Positions 28,123 to 36,303 of a stretch of DNA of 64,000 bases are shown here, one piece after another. Location of the stretch: NCBI RefSeq assembly GCF_032911225.1, contig NZ_CP136600.1:558001-622000 (forward strand). The letters are read 5' to 3'. The notes under the pieces are model-generated. The model worked only from the letters and a program-made list of their open reading frames with translations, searched no databases and was not told the DNA's origin. The DNA is from Thalassotalea fonticola (GTDB lineage Bacteria > Pseudomonadota > Gammaproteobacteria > Enterobacterales > Alteromonadaceae). The position numbers were made by a program, and so were the translations under genes. Each line of letters opens with the position of its first letter. Within the stretch, counting starts at the first letter, position 1.

Positions 28123-29502
28123 ATGCTAGATATTATTGATCTTAAACACCCAAAACTGTCCATTAAAAAATGGCAAATAGATATTCATGAAAGTTGGTGT
28201 GTACTGGGGCGAAATGGCTCTGGAAAACAATATTTGGATCAACTCTTATCTGGTAACTTAGTACCAGAAAGCGCACAAACCTTAACATTGCCTACAGCAG
28301 ATAAAGTTGCGGTTGTTTCTTTTGAAACCCAACAAGCTGTTTATGAACATGAATTAAAAATTGAAGCCACCGACTTTATTGATGCACAAGACATTGGCAC
28401 AAAGGCCAAAGAATTTTTGCCAGCAGATAAACTTGAACATCCATTAATTGCCGAGCTTGGATTGAGTCATCGACTTGAATGCGGCTATCGACAATTAAGC
28501 ACCGGTGAAGGACGAAAATTATTAATATTACAAGCAATATTTGCCGGAGCAGAACTATTAATTTGTGATAACCCATTCGATAGTCTGGACCATCATTCGT
28601 GTATTGCTTTATCAGCTACGCTTGCACGTTTGGCTAACACTAATGTCAATGTATTATTATTACTGAGCAATCGTCTTGATATCCCCAACTGGTGCCAGAG
28701 TATTGCTTTTATTGAGCGTGGCCAGTTTAGTGTTATTGGCAAAACTGATAATGCAGAAACCAAACGACAACTCGACATATTGCTAACACCAGAGCCAGAT
28801 AACATAACCTGGCCAGACAATTATCTGCACCTTTGTGACTACCCGCATCCGTACTTGGTTAAACTTAATAAGGGAAGAGTAAGTTACAGTGGCAAAGCAA
28901 TATTAAATGATTTAGATCTGGCAATTGCACCACTGCAACATACCTTAATTACCGGCGCTAATGGCAGTGGTAAATCAACATTATTGCAATTAATCACTGG
29001 TGACTGTACTCAATGTTATAACAATGATCTTGACGTACTTGGTTTTAAGAGAGGCACGGGAGAGACTATTTGGGATTTGAAAAAACAGATGGGTATTGTC
29101 AGTGCAGATTTACATCGACAATATAGAGTGAGCGGCGATCTGTTAACCGTAGTTACCTCTGGTTTTTATGATTCCATTGGCCTGTATCAACAACCAGAAA
29201 AATATAAAGTGAACATTGCTCGTCAGTGGTTAGAAAAAGTGGGTTTACTTGAGCAGCAATACACCCCGTTTCGTAGTTTGAGTTATGGTGAACAACGCTT
29301 GGTATTAATTGCCAGAGCTTTAGTGAAAGCGCCTTATTTACTGATATTAGATGAACCCACGCAAGGACTGGATGAACTCAATCGCTATCGGTTGCTTAAC
29401 TTCCTCGCGCACTTAGAGCAACAACACCACAGTACCATTGTATTAGTTAGTCATCGTGAAGATGAATTTTTGCCTATATTTAAACAACACATTGAACTGT
29501 GA
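28123..29502 (+). CDS. modF: ModF-like double ABC ATPase
   Basis: This is a soluble protein of two fused ABC ATPase domains and 459 residues, as in E. coli ModF (about 490), linked to molybdate transport or stress. The second domain is complete: Walker A GANGSGKST, the signature LSYGEQR and Walker B LLILDEPTQGLD. The first domain is degenerate. Its Walker A reads GRNGSGKQ (Gln in place of Ser/Thr), and Walker B is LLICDNPFD, which lacks the catalytic Glu. It therefore probably binds but does not hydrolyse ATP. No modABC genes are nearby. Confidence 0.78.
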   Translation: MLDIIDLKHPKLSIKKWQIDIHESWCVLGRNGSGKQYLDQLLSGNLVPESAQTLTLPTADKVAVVSFETQQAVYEHELKIEATDFIDAQDIGTKAKEFLPADKLEHPLIAELGLSHRLECGYRQLSTGEGRKLLILQAIFAGAELLICDNPFDSLDHHSCIALSATLARLANTNVNVLLLLSNRLDIPNWCQSIAFIERGQFSVIGKTDNAETKRQLDILLTPEPDNITWPDNYLHLCDYPHPYLVKLNKGRVSYSGKAILNDLDLAIAPLQHTLITGANGSGKSTLLQLITGDCTQCYNNDLDVLGFKRGTGETIWDLKKQMGIVSADLHRQYRVSGDLLTVVTSGFYDSIGLYQQPEKYKVNIARQWLEKVGLLEQQYTPFRSLSYGEQRLVLIARALVKAPYLLILDEPTQGLDELNRYRLLNFLAHLEQQHHSTIVLVSHREDEFLPIFKQHIEL

Positions 29503-29822
29503 TAGCCCACTTAACCCAGTTTTTAGGTAAAGCAGAACAATCGTTCTGCTAATTGAATTCAAGCTCAAACAAGATTAAACAATTCTTCTGTCCTTTAACC
29601 GTTCCTATTTTTGCTGAGCCTATAGGGAAAAATTTTATATACTATTATTCATCTATTCTACTGTACTACTCCTTTAATACAGATAACTTCTGTTGTCATT
29701 CATACCTTCTTTAGGTTGAGTTTTGTGATTTTTACAAGGGATTAATGTCATATAATTCAAAGTATTACATGTTACAAAATACACTGCTGTATATCTACAT
29801 ATAAAAGTACATAAATAGATTG
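29503..29822. other. Intergenic region ahead of the fucose operon
   Basis: No gene is seen. An 8-bp hairpin AGCAGAAC/GTTCTGCT (29531-29550) sits 29 bp after the ATPase gene but has no T-tract, so termination there is uncertain. The rest is AT-rich and leads into the promoter region of the fucose operon. Confidence 0.5.
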
Positions 29823-29875
29823 ACTAAACTTCTATTTAGTGATTAAATTAAATGGTCAGGTATTTTATATATAAT
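29823..29875 (+). promoter_or_regulatory. Candidate promoter and operator of the fucose operon
   Basis: An inverted repeat ACTAAA-N6-TTTAGT (29823-29840) lies about 30 bp upstream of a perfect TATAAT (29870-29875). The -35 region is weak (TTAAAT, 16-bp spacing), which suits an activated or repressed promoter. The first gene starts 90 bp downstream. The palindrome is a candidate site for the GntR-type regulator encoded at the other end of the operon. Confidence 0.4.
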
Positions 29876-29965
29876 AACTATAAGGCCTCGTTGAAAAAGT
29901 GGCTATGCATTAGCATTGAAGCAAGGTATAGCCAGAAATATTTATATTAGTAAGGACAGTCAAAG

Positions 29966-30271
29966 ATGATTGATAAACGTTTTGTCTTGTTAAGCAAAGA
30001 AGATAATGTATTTGTGTGTGCCGGCCAAGTGCTGGCTGACGAGTCGATATGCCTGGAAGGGACAACAGTTACCCTGAATGTTGACATCAATGTTGGCCAT
30101 AAAATTGCCCGCAAGGCGATTGCCAAGGGTGAAAAAATCATCAAGTATGGCGCATCAATTGGCTCTGCAAAGCAAGCAATTGCGTTTGGTGAACATGTTC
30201 ATCTGCATAATATGAAAAGTGATTATATCGCCAGTCACACCCGTGCCAGCAAAGTGGGAGAAGTTTCATGA
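29966..30271 (+). CDS. SAF-domain subunit of a UxaA-family sugar-acid dehydratase
   Basis: The 101 residues form one SAF domain, equivalent to the N-terminal part of altronate dehydratase UxaA (VTLNVDINVGHKIARKAI and IIKYGASIGSA). In UxaA this part is fused to the catalytic part, whereas here it is a separate gene whose stop overlaps the next start (ATGA). AGGA lies about 9 nt before the ATG. It opens the operon. It probably pairs with the next protein to dehydrate an aldonic acid, and in this context L-fuconate is the best guess. Confidence 0.85.
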   Translation: MIDKRFVLLSKEDNVFVCAGQVLADESICLEGTTVTLNVDINVGHKIARKAIAKGEKIIKYGASIGSAKQAIAFGEHVHLHNMKSDYIASHTRASKVGEVS

Positions 30272-31458
30272 GAGGTTATTTAAGACCTGATGGCCGTAAG
30301 GGAATTCGTAATATTATTCTTGTTACCTATTTAGTTGAGTGTGCGCATCATGTCGCCAGAGCTATTGTTACCAAGAGTAATTCAGACAATGTACAGCTTG
30401 TTGGTTTTCCTGGGTGTTATCCCAATCAATATTCGTTAAAAATTATGGAAGGCCTTTGTACCCACCCTAATGTTGCGGGGGTGGTGTTGGTTTCTTTAGG
30501 TTGTGAAGGTTTCAATCGAGAACAATTAAGTAAAACCATTAAAGCCAGCGGCAGGCCGGTGGAAACGTTAATAATTCAAGAATCTGGTGGTACTAAACAA
30601 ACCATCAATTCAGGTATAGATAAAGTAAGTACGCTGCTTGAAGCTGCGAAAAGCATACCTTTGGTAGACATGGATACCAGTGAACTCGTTATTGGCACAA
30701 TATGTGGTGGCTCTGACGGCACCAGTGGTATTAGTGCCAATCCTGCGGTAGGGCATTGTTTCGATCAGTTAATCGCTGAAGATGCGACCTGTATCTTTGA
30801 AGAAACCGGTGAATTAATCGGCTGTGAGCAAATCATGGCAGAACGTGCTATCACTCCTGAGCTCGGCGAAGAAATCGTAAACTCAGTGGCCAAAGCGGAA
30901 AATTATTATACGGTGATGGGCTACGGCAGCTTTGCTCCTGGTAATGCGGAGGGCGGGTTATCTACGCAAGAAGAAAAATCAATGGGCGCCTATGCTAAAT
31001 CGGGGGCCTCAAAAATTCACGGTTTAATTAAACCAGGGGACATTCCTAATCAAAAGGGCTTATACCTGATGGACGTGGTGCCAGATGGTGACCCACTCTA
31101 TGGTTTCCCAAATATTGTTGATAGCGCCGAAATTATTGAAATGATTGCCTCTGGCTCACACATAATCTTATTTACCACTGGCCGAGGCTCTGTGGTTGGT
31201 TCAGCCATCTCGCCGGTGATCAAGGTTTGTGCAAACCCTGAAACCTATAACAAATTGGCCGATGATATGGATGTTAACGCTGGTAAGGTGATTAATGGTG
31301 AAGCAACAGTACAACAAGTTGGTCGTGAAATTTATGACTTGGTAAGTCGAGTTGCCGCGGGTGAAAAATCTAAATCGGAAGATTTAGGCCACCAAGAGTT
31401 TGTGATCACTTATAAACAATTTGAAGGTCTTGGGCCTAATTGTTTGCCAGTTAGATAA
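30268..31458 (+). CDS. UxaA-family sugar-acid dehydratase, catalytic subunit (likely L-fuconate dehydratase)
   Basis: The 396 residues match the C-terminal catalytic part of altronate/galactarate dehydratases: GYLRPDGRKGIRN at the start, FPGCYPN, LGCEG, QESGGT, GTICGGSDGTSGISANPAVG and FTTGRGSVVG. These enzymes are iron-dependent and remove water from a sugar acid to give a 2-keto-3-deoxy acid. The flanking genes fit L-fucose oxidation, and no enolase-superfamily fuconate dehydratase is present, so this protein probably fills that step. The exact substrate is inferred from context only. It overlaps the SAF subunit by 4 nt. Confidence 0.85.
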   Translation: MRGYLRPDGRKGIRNIILVTYLVECAHHVARAIVTKSNSDNVQLVGFPGCYPNQYSLKIMEGLCTHPNVAGVVLVSLGCEGFNREQLSKTIKASGRPVETLIIQESGGTKQTINSGIDKVSTLLEAAKSIPLVDMDTSELVIGTICGGSDGTSGISANPAVGHCFDQLIAEDATCIFEETGELIGCEQIMAERAITPELGEEIVNSVAKAENYYTVMGYGSFAPGNAEGGLSTQEEKSMGAYAKSGASKIHGLIKPGDIPNQKGLYLMDVVPDGDPLYGFPNIVDSAEIIEMIASGSHIILFTTGRGSVVGSAISPVIKVCANPETYNKLADDMDVNAGKVINGEATVQQVGREIYDLVSRVAAGEKSKSEDLGHQEFVITYKQFEGLGPNCLPVR

Positions 31459-31484
31459 GCTGAATTAAAAAAGAGCAGAACGAA

Positions 31485-32522
31485 ATGTTATTAAAGAAAA
31501 GACAAATTGGCCAAACTGATTTACACGTTACCGAGTTAGGTTTTGGCGCTGCAACCCTGGGCAATCTATATCGCCGTATGACCGATGAGAATGCCCAGGC
31601 TGCAATAGAAAAAGCATTGGAGTTAGGATTAAATCAGTTTGATACGGCTCCTTATTATGGCTTTGGTTTGAGTGAACGCCGTGTTGGTGACGCGCTTCGA
31701 GAAGTAAACCCGAACGATTTTATTGTCTCCACCAAAGTTGGCCGCATTTTAAAACCGTGTGCACAAGCCGAAGACAAGTACGGCTTTTGCTCACCAATGC
31801 CGTTTGAGCCAGAGTACGATTATTCTTATGATGGGATCATGCGTTCATTTGAACACAGTTTACAGCGTCTTGGTTTATCTAAAATTGATATTCTATATAT
31901 GCATGACATCGGTCGGGCTACCCATGGCGACGACCATGATCGTTTGTTTAAAATTGCAATGGAAGGTGGCTATAAAGCCATGGATGAGTTGCGTTCGCAA
32001 GGCTTAGTATCAGCTATAGGTCTTGGCGTGAACGAATATGAAGTGTGTGAGCAGGCTATGGAACATGGTCAATTTGACTGTTTTCTGTTAGCCGGTAGGT
32101 ATACGTTATTAGAGCAAAAAGCATTAGAAAGCTTTTTACCACGATGTTTAAAAGAAAATACCTCTATTGTGTTAGGCGGTCCTTACAATTCAGGTATTTT
32201 GGCAACGGGTACTCGTCGTGCGGGTGTAGAGCCGTATTACAATTACGAGCCAGCCTCAGCAAGTATCATAAGCACAGTCGCTAAGATTGAAGATATTTGT
32301 GAGCAATTCAACATTCCTCTGGCTGCTGCGGCTCTGCAATTTCCATTAGCTCATCCTGCGGTTGTCAGCGTGATTCCAGGGCTGAGTTCGGCCGGAAGAG
32401 TTGAATCAACGGTGCAGCAAATGCAATTGCAGATCCCAGCAGAATTCTGGCAGTGTTTACAAAGTGCTGGTTTGCTTTACCCCGATGTGCCCGTACCGGC
32501 GACTGAACAGGTAGCGGTTTAG
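31485..32522 (+). CDS. Aldo/keto reductase, likely L-fucose 1-dehydrogenase
   Basis: This is an NAD(P)-dependent oxidoreductase of the aldo/keto reductase fold with 345 residues. The catalytic tetrad is visible: Asp53 and Tyr58 in FDTAPYYG, Lys84 in STKVGR and His140 in YMHDIG. It resembles the D-threo-aldose/L-fucose dehydrogenase branch, which oxidises L-fucose (or L-galactose) to the lactone. The order with the lactonase next supports that. It lies 26 bp after the dehydratase and 3 bp before the lactonase. Confidence 0.85.
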   Translation: MLLKKRQIGQTDLHVTELGFGAATLGNLYRRMTDENAQAAIEKALELGLNQFDTAPYYGFGLSERRVGDALREVNPNDFIVSTKVGRILKPCAQAEDKYGFCSPMPFEPEYDYSYDGIMRSFEHSLQRLGLSKIDILYMHDIGRATHGDDHDRLFKIAMEGGYKAMDELRSQGLVSAIGLGVNEYEVCEQAMEHGQFDCFLLAGRYTLLEQKALESFLPRCLKENTSIVLGGPYNSGILATGTRRAGVEPYYNYEPASASIISTVAKIEDICEQFNIPLAAAALQFPLAHPAVVSVIPGLSSAGRVESTVQQMQLQIPAEFWQCLQSAGLLYPDVPVPATEQVAV

Positions 32523-32525
32523 GTT

Positions 32526-33362
32526 ATGACTCGTATCGATTCGCATCAGCATTTTTGGCAATTATCACGCGGTGATTATACTTGGCTTACCCCTGAGCTT
32601 GAAACTTTATATCGTGATTTTTTGCCAACGGATCTTCGTCCACTTTTAAACCAAGCTAACGTCGAAAGTTCAGTGTTAGTGCAAGCGGCAGCAAGTACTG
32701 CAGAAACAGAATTTATGTTACAACTTGCAGAGCAAACAGAGTATGTCGCCGGTGTAGTCGGTTGGATCGATATGGAAAGTGATGATGCTTTAGCTGACTT
32801 GGAAAATCTCCAACAGAATCCATACTTCAAAGGCATTCGGCCAATGGTCCAGGATATCGAAGAACCACTATGGATGCTAAAAGAAGAGCTGGCACCAGTG
32901 TTCGAGGCCTTGATTGACAAAGACTTAAGTTTTGATGCACTGGTTACGCCAATTCATTTGGATGCCCTGTATATTTTATTGCAACGTTATCCTAAGTTGC
33001 GGGTTGTTATCGATCATGGTGCCAAACCCGATATTGCCAGCAATACTTCCCCATACTGGTATGAAAAAATGGCTTTGATTGCCAAGGATACCTCTGCGTT
33101 TTGTAAAATTTCCGGTTTGGTGACTGAAGCTGGTCAAAATCCAAGCTTTGAGCAAGTTGCACCTTATATGGAACATCTCCTACGTTGCTTTGGTGCTGAA
33201 CGATTAATGTGGGGTAGCGACTGGCCAGTATTGAATTTAAGCAGTAATTATCCTGATTGGACAAACCATCTGGAGAGATTTCTTCAGCCATTAAAAGATG
33301 ACGATAAACAAGCGATTTGGGCCAATAGTGCCAAAATATTCTATCGACTTGAACATAATTAA
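32526..33362 (+). CDS. Amidohydrolase-family sugar lactonase, likely L-fuconolactonase
   Basis: This is a TIM-barrel hydrolase of the COG3618 type with 278 residues. The metal-site RIDSHQHFW (His7, His9), VIDHGAKPDI and MWGSDWPV are characteristic. Family members open L-fucono-, L-rhamnono- or related lactones to the free acid. It sits between the aldose dehydrogenase and the SDR, the position expected for hydrolysis of L-fuconolactone. Confidence 0.85.
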   Translation: MTRIDSHQHFWQLSRGDYTWLTPELETLYRDFLPTDLRPLLNQANVESSVLVQAAASTAETEFMLQLAEQTEYVAGVVGWIDMESDDALADLENLQQNPYFKGIRPMVQDIEEPLWMLKEELAPVFEALIDKDLSFDALVTPIHLDALYILLQRYPKLRVVIDHGAKPDIASNTSPYWYEKMALIAKDTSAFCKISGLVTEAGQNPSFEQVAPYMEHLLRCFGAERLMWGSDWPVLNLSSNYPDWTNHLERFLQPLKDDDKQAIWANSAKIFYRLEHN

Positions 33363-33380
33363 ACAAATAAAGGTTTTAAC

Positions 33381-34157
33381 ATGAGTAAAAAATTTGCAGG
33401 CAAAGTTGCCTTGGTTACCGGTGGTGGTAGCGGTATTGGCTTAAGTACCTGTCTTAAATTGGCAGAGCAGGGCGCTCACGTATTGATAGTTGATTTAGAC
33501 CTAGCTGCTGCGCAAAATGCGCAAGACTTGATCAGCAAACAGAACGGCGAAGCTACAGCGATACAATGTAACATTGCTAACGGCAAACAAGTGAATGACG
33601 TTGTTGCGCAAATTCAGCAAAACTATAACGTTGATATCTTAATCAATAATGCTGGTATTGCGCATGTAGGTAACATCGAAAATACCTCAGAAGACGATTT
33701 AGACCGACTGTATAATGTCAATATCAAGGGCGTGTATAATTTTATGTCGGCGTTAATCCCTTTGATGAAAGAACGTAAAAACGGTGTGATCTTAAACTTG
33801 GCTTCGGTCGCATCTTCTGTTGGTATCGCCGACCGCTTTGCTTATTCAATGACTAAAGGCGCGGTTCTAACCATGACCTATTCGGTTGCTAAAGATTATA
33901 TTAATGACGGCATTCGCTGTAATTGTATTGCACCAGGTCGTGTTCACACACCGTTTGTTGATAACTTTTTAGAAAAAAATTACCCCGACAACAAAGCGCA
34001 AATGTTTGAGAACTTATCTAAAAGTCAACCAATTGGACGCATGGGTAAAGTAGAAGAAATTTCCGCTTTAATTGTTTACTTATGCTCCGACGAAGCGGCA
34101 TTTATTACCGGTTCGAACTTCCCAATTGATGGCGGTTTTGTAACTTTAAACAACTAA
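33381..34157 (+). CDS. Short-chain dehydrogenase, likely 2-keto-3-deoxy-L-fuconate 4-dehydrogenase
   Basis: This classical SDR of 258 residues has the cofactor motif TGGGSGIG, the NNAG motif and the catalytic triad Ser142, Tyr155 and Lys159 (YSMTK). It ends with the PIDGGF segment. The acidic residue after beta-2 (VDLD) suggests NAD rather than NADP. In the oxidative fucose route this step gives 2,4-diketo-3-deoxy-L-fuconate. An alternative role as the fucose dehydrogenase itself cannot be excluded, as some SDRs do that. Confidence 0.82.
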   Translation: MSKKFAGKVALVTGGGSGIGLSTCLKLAEQGAHVLIVDLDLAAAQNAQDLISKQNGEATAIQCNIANGKQVNDVVAQIQQNYNVDILINNAGIAHVGNIENTSEDDLDRLYNVNIKGVYNFMSALIPLMKERKNGVILNLASVASSVGIADRFAYSMTKGAVLTMTYSVAKDYINDGIRCNCIAPGRVHTPFVDNFLEKNYPDNKAQMFENLSKSQPIGRMGKVEEISALIVYLCSDEAAFITGSNFPIDGGFVTLNN

Positions 34158-34203
34158 CAATTTAAAATAATAAAAACAAATAACTATTACAAAAAGGTTT
34201 TTT

Positions 34204-35592
34204 ATGACTAAGCAATTTGTATCAGCAAATGGAAGCGATGAGAGTGCTATAAACACTTTTACGGTAAATACAAGTCCCGAATTGATCCCTAAAGCCTATA
34301 TCATTTCATTTATTTTAATCACATTATGTTTTCCTCTGTGGGGCTTTGCTAATGATATCACTAACCCTTTAGTGAAAGCGTTTTCAAAAGTGCTGCAAAT
34401 GTCGGCTACAGAAGGTACTTGGGTACAAGTTGCTTTTTATGGTGGCTATGGTGCTATGGCAATTCCAGCTGCATTGTTTATTAAAAAATTCTCGTATAAA
34501 GCCGGATTAATAACCGGACTTGGTTTTTATGCATTGGGCGCCTTGCTTTTCCTCCCCGCAGCAGGCGCACAATCTTTTGCCGCATTTTTACTGGCATTTT
34601 TTGTCATGACTTGTGGTTTATCATTTCTTGAAACCAGTGCCAATCCTTACATACTGTCTATGGGGCCTGCTGCTACGGCAACTCAGCGACTAAATTTAGC
34701 GCAAGCGTTCAACCCTGTTGGTTCATTATTGGGGATGTTTGTGGCAACACAGTTTATTATCCAAAAATTAAATCCTAGCTCAGATGCCGAACGTCGCGCC
34801 TTGCTTAGTGATGGTTCGCCTGAAGCGTTAGAGCAACTTTCTGCGATTACTGCAAATGATTTAGAGGTGATTCGTGATCCTTACCTGGCTATTGGTGTTG
34901 TGGTTTTATTAGTGTTGCTGATAATTGCATTTAAAAAAATGCCGGTAACAGAAGAAAAGTCCAGCAACTTAGATGTTAAAGGTACGTTTAAACGGTTATT
35001 GGCGAATCAAAATTACCGCGAAGGTGTGATCGCGCAAATGTTTTATGTAGGCGCACAAATTATGTGTTGGACCTTTATTATTCATTACGGTACTGAAGTG
35101 TTTATGAAGCTCGGCATGAGCGAACAAGCGGCCGAAGCGAAATCGCAAATGTTTAATATATATGCGATGGTCATTTTCTGTTTAAGCCGATTTGTTTGTA
35201 CCTTTTTGTTGAAATATATTAATCCGGGAAAGTTGCTCATGGTGTTGGCTGCTGGTGGCATGACCTTTACCATGGCGACAATTTTTCTTGATGGTGTTGC
35301 CGGCATGTACGCGCTTGTTGGTATTTCTGCCTGTATGTCGTTAATGTTTCCAACCATTTATGGTATTGCCTTAACGGGTACCGGTGATGACGCTAAATTA
35401 GGTGCAGCAGGATTAATTATGGCCATCGTTGGTGGTACCTTCTTGCCAATGGCGCAGGCGTCAATTATTGATATGAACGTGGTTTTTGACAGTTTCTCGG
35501 CGACTAAAGCATCATTCGTATTGCCATTGTTGTGTTTTGTGGTCATTGCTATTTATGGCAAACGTGCACAACGCAATTTACCGTCGGCTTAA
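34204..35592 (+). CDS. fucP: L-fucose:proton symporter FucP
   Basis: This is a 12-helix major facilitator transporter of 462 residues. The FucP-family motifs include GFANDITNPLVKAF (the Asp corresponding to Asp46 of E. coli FucP) and FLETSANPYIL (the Glu corresponding to Glu135), both needed for proton-coupled fucose uptake. It brings fucose across the inner membrane for the enzymes encoded upstream. Confidence 0.9.
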   Translation: MTKQFVSANGSDESAINTFTVNTSPELIPKAYIISFILITLCFPLWGFANDITNPLVKAFSKVLQMSATEGTWVQVAFYGGYGAMAIPAALFIKKFSYKAGLITGLGFYALGALLFLPAAGAQSFAAFLLAFFVMTCGLSFLETSANPYILSMGPAATATQRLNLAQAFNPVGSLLGMFVATQFIIQKLNPSSDAERRALLSDGSPEALEQLSAITANDLEVIRDPYLAIGVVVLLVLLIIAFKKMPVTEEKSSNLDVKGTFKRLLANQNYREGVIAQMFYVGAQIMCWTFIIHYGTEVFMKLGMSEQAAEAKSQMFNIYAMVIFCLSRFVCTFLLKYINPGKLLMVLAAGGMTFTMATIFLDGVAGMYALVGISACMSLMFPTIYGIALTGTGDDAKLGAAGLIMAIVGGTFLPMAQASIIDMNVVFDSFSATKASFVLPLLCFVVIAIYGKRAQRNLPSA

Positions 35593-35639
35593 TAATTTAC
35601 GCTCTGTAAAGGGCGTACTACTTTTTGGAGTACCGTGAG

Positions 35640-35981
35640 ATGACCACTCGCCATTGCTTTGCCTTAGACTTAAAAGACGATGCTGAGCTGATTGAGCAGT
35701 ACAAGGCTTATCATAGCCCAAATGGGGTATGGCCTGAAATCGTCGACAGCATTCGCGTCGCCGGCATTGAACACTTGGATATTTACCTTGTTGGTAATCG
35801 CCTGTTCATGATCATGGAGGTAGATGACAGTTTTTCATTTGCCGCCAAAACGCAAGCCGATAACAGCAATGCAAAAGTAATTGCCTGGGAAGAGTTAATG
35901 TGGAAATTTCAACAACAACTGCCTTGGGCAAAAGATAACGAAAAATGGCTATTAATGGAGAATATTTTCTCTCTGGCCTAG
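35640..35981 (+). CDS. RhaM-family aldose mutarotase (likely for L-fucose)
   Basis: This small protein of 113 residues has the ferredoxin-like fold of the L-rhamnose mutarotase family: RHCFALDLKDD, AYHSPNGVWPEIVDSIR, GIEHLDIYLVGNRLFMIMEVDD and the closing WAKDNEKW. It interconverts alpha and beta anomers of the sugar. The ATG at 35640, 9 nt after GGAG, is preferred over a TTG 15 nt upstream. In this operon its substrate is probably L-fucose, even though the family is named for rhamnose. It is the last gene of the operon. Confidence 0.85.
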   Translation: MTTRHCFALDLKDDAELIEQYKAYHSPNGVWPEIVDSIRVAGIEHLDIYLVGNRLFMIMEVDDSFSFAAKTQADNSNAKVIAWEELMWKFQQQLPWAKDNEKWLLMENIFSLA

Positions 35982-36025
35982 TTAATAGCATGGTTTCAGT
36001 ACAGTTTATTTGTAAAGTTTATATT

Positions 36026-36195
36026 AAAGTTCCCAACCTATAGCGGCCATGTAATGCTTGCATGGCTGCTATTCCCCTACACTTTAATATAACTAAATAA
36101 TGTTTTTGCAGCAGTACATGCTTTGAAAAAATAATATAAAAGTTCCCAATCAATAGTGGTCATGTGAGGTTTGCATGGCCGCTATTTCTTTTTTA
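36026..36195. repeat. Two tandem hairpin elements between convergent genes
   Basis: Two related elements spaced 113 bp apart each begin with AAAGTTCCCAA and form a 12-bp stem around a 9-nt loop. The stems are 36040-36051 with 36061-36072, and 36153-36164 with 36174-36185. Arm bases differ between the copies, but pairing is kept through G-T pairs, so the RNA structure is conserved. The second is followed by TTTCTTTTTT and should terminate the fucose operon. The palindromic arms may also act for the convergent regulator gene. Nothing else is seen in the 322-bp gap. Confidence 0.75.
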
Positions 36196-36303
36196 CTAAC
36201 ATAAGGGGCATGTTTAGTGCTTCACTAGTTTGTTGACCCCTCATATATCTTTTATGGTATTAAAATAATGCAACACACCATTTTTATAGGTAAATATTTA
36301 TCC

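Noticed and set aside
29966-35981. Operon read as an L-rhamnose pathway because of the RhaM-type mutarotase
   Set aside because: The permease is FucP-like, the lactonase and aldo/keto reductase fit fucose, and no rhamnose-specific gene is present. Rhamnose cannot be fully excluded without assays.
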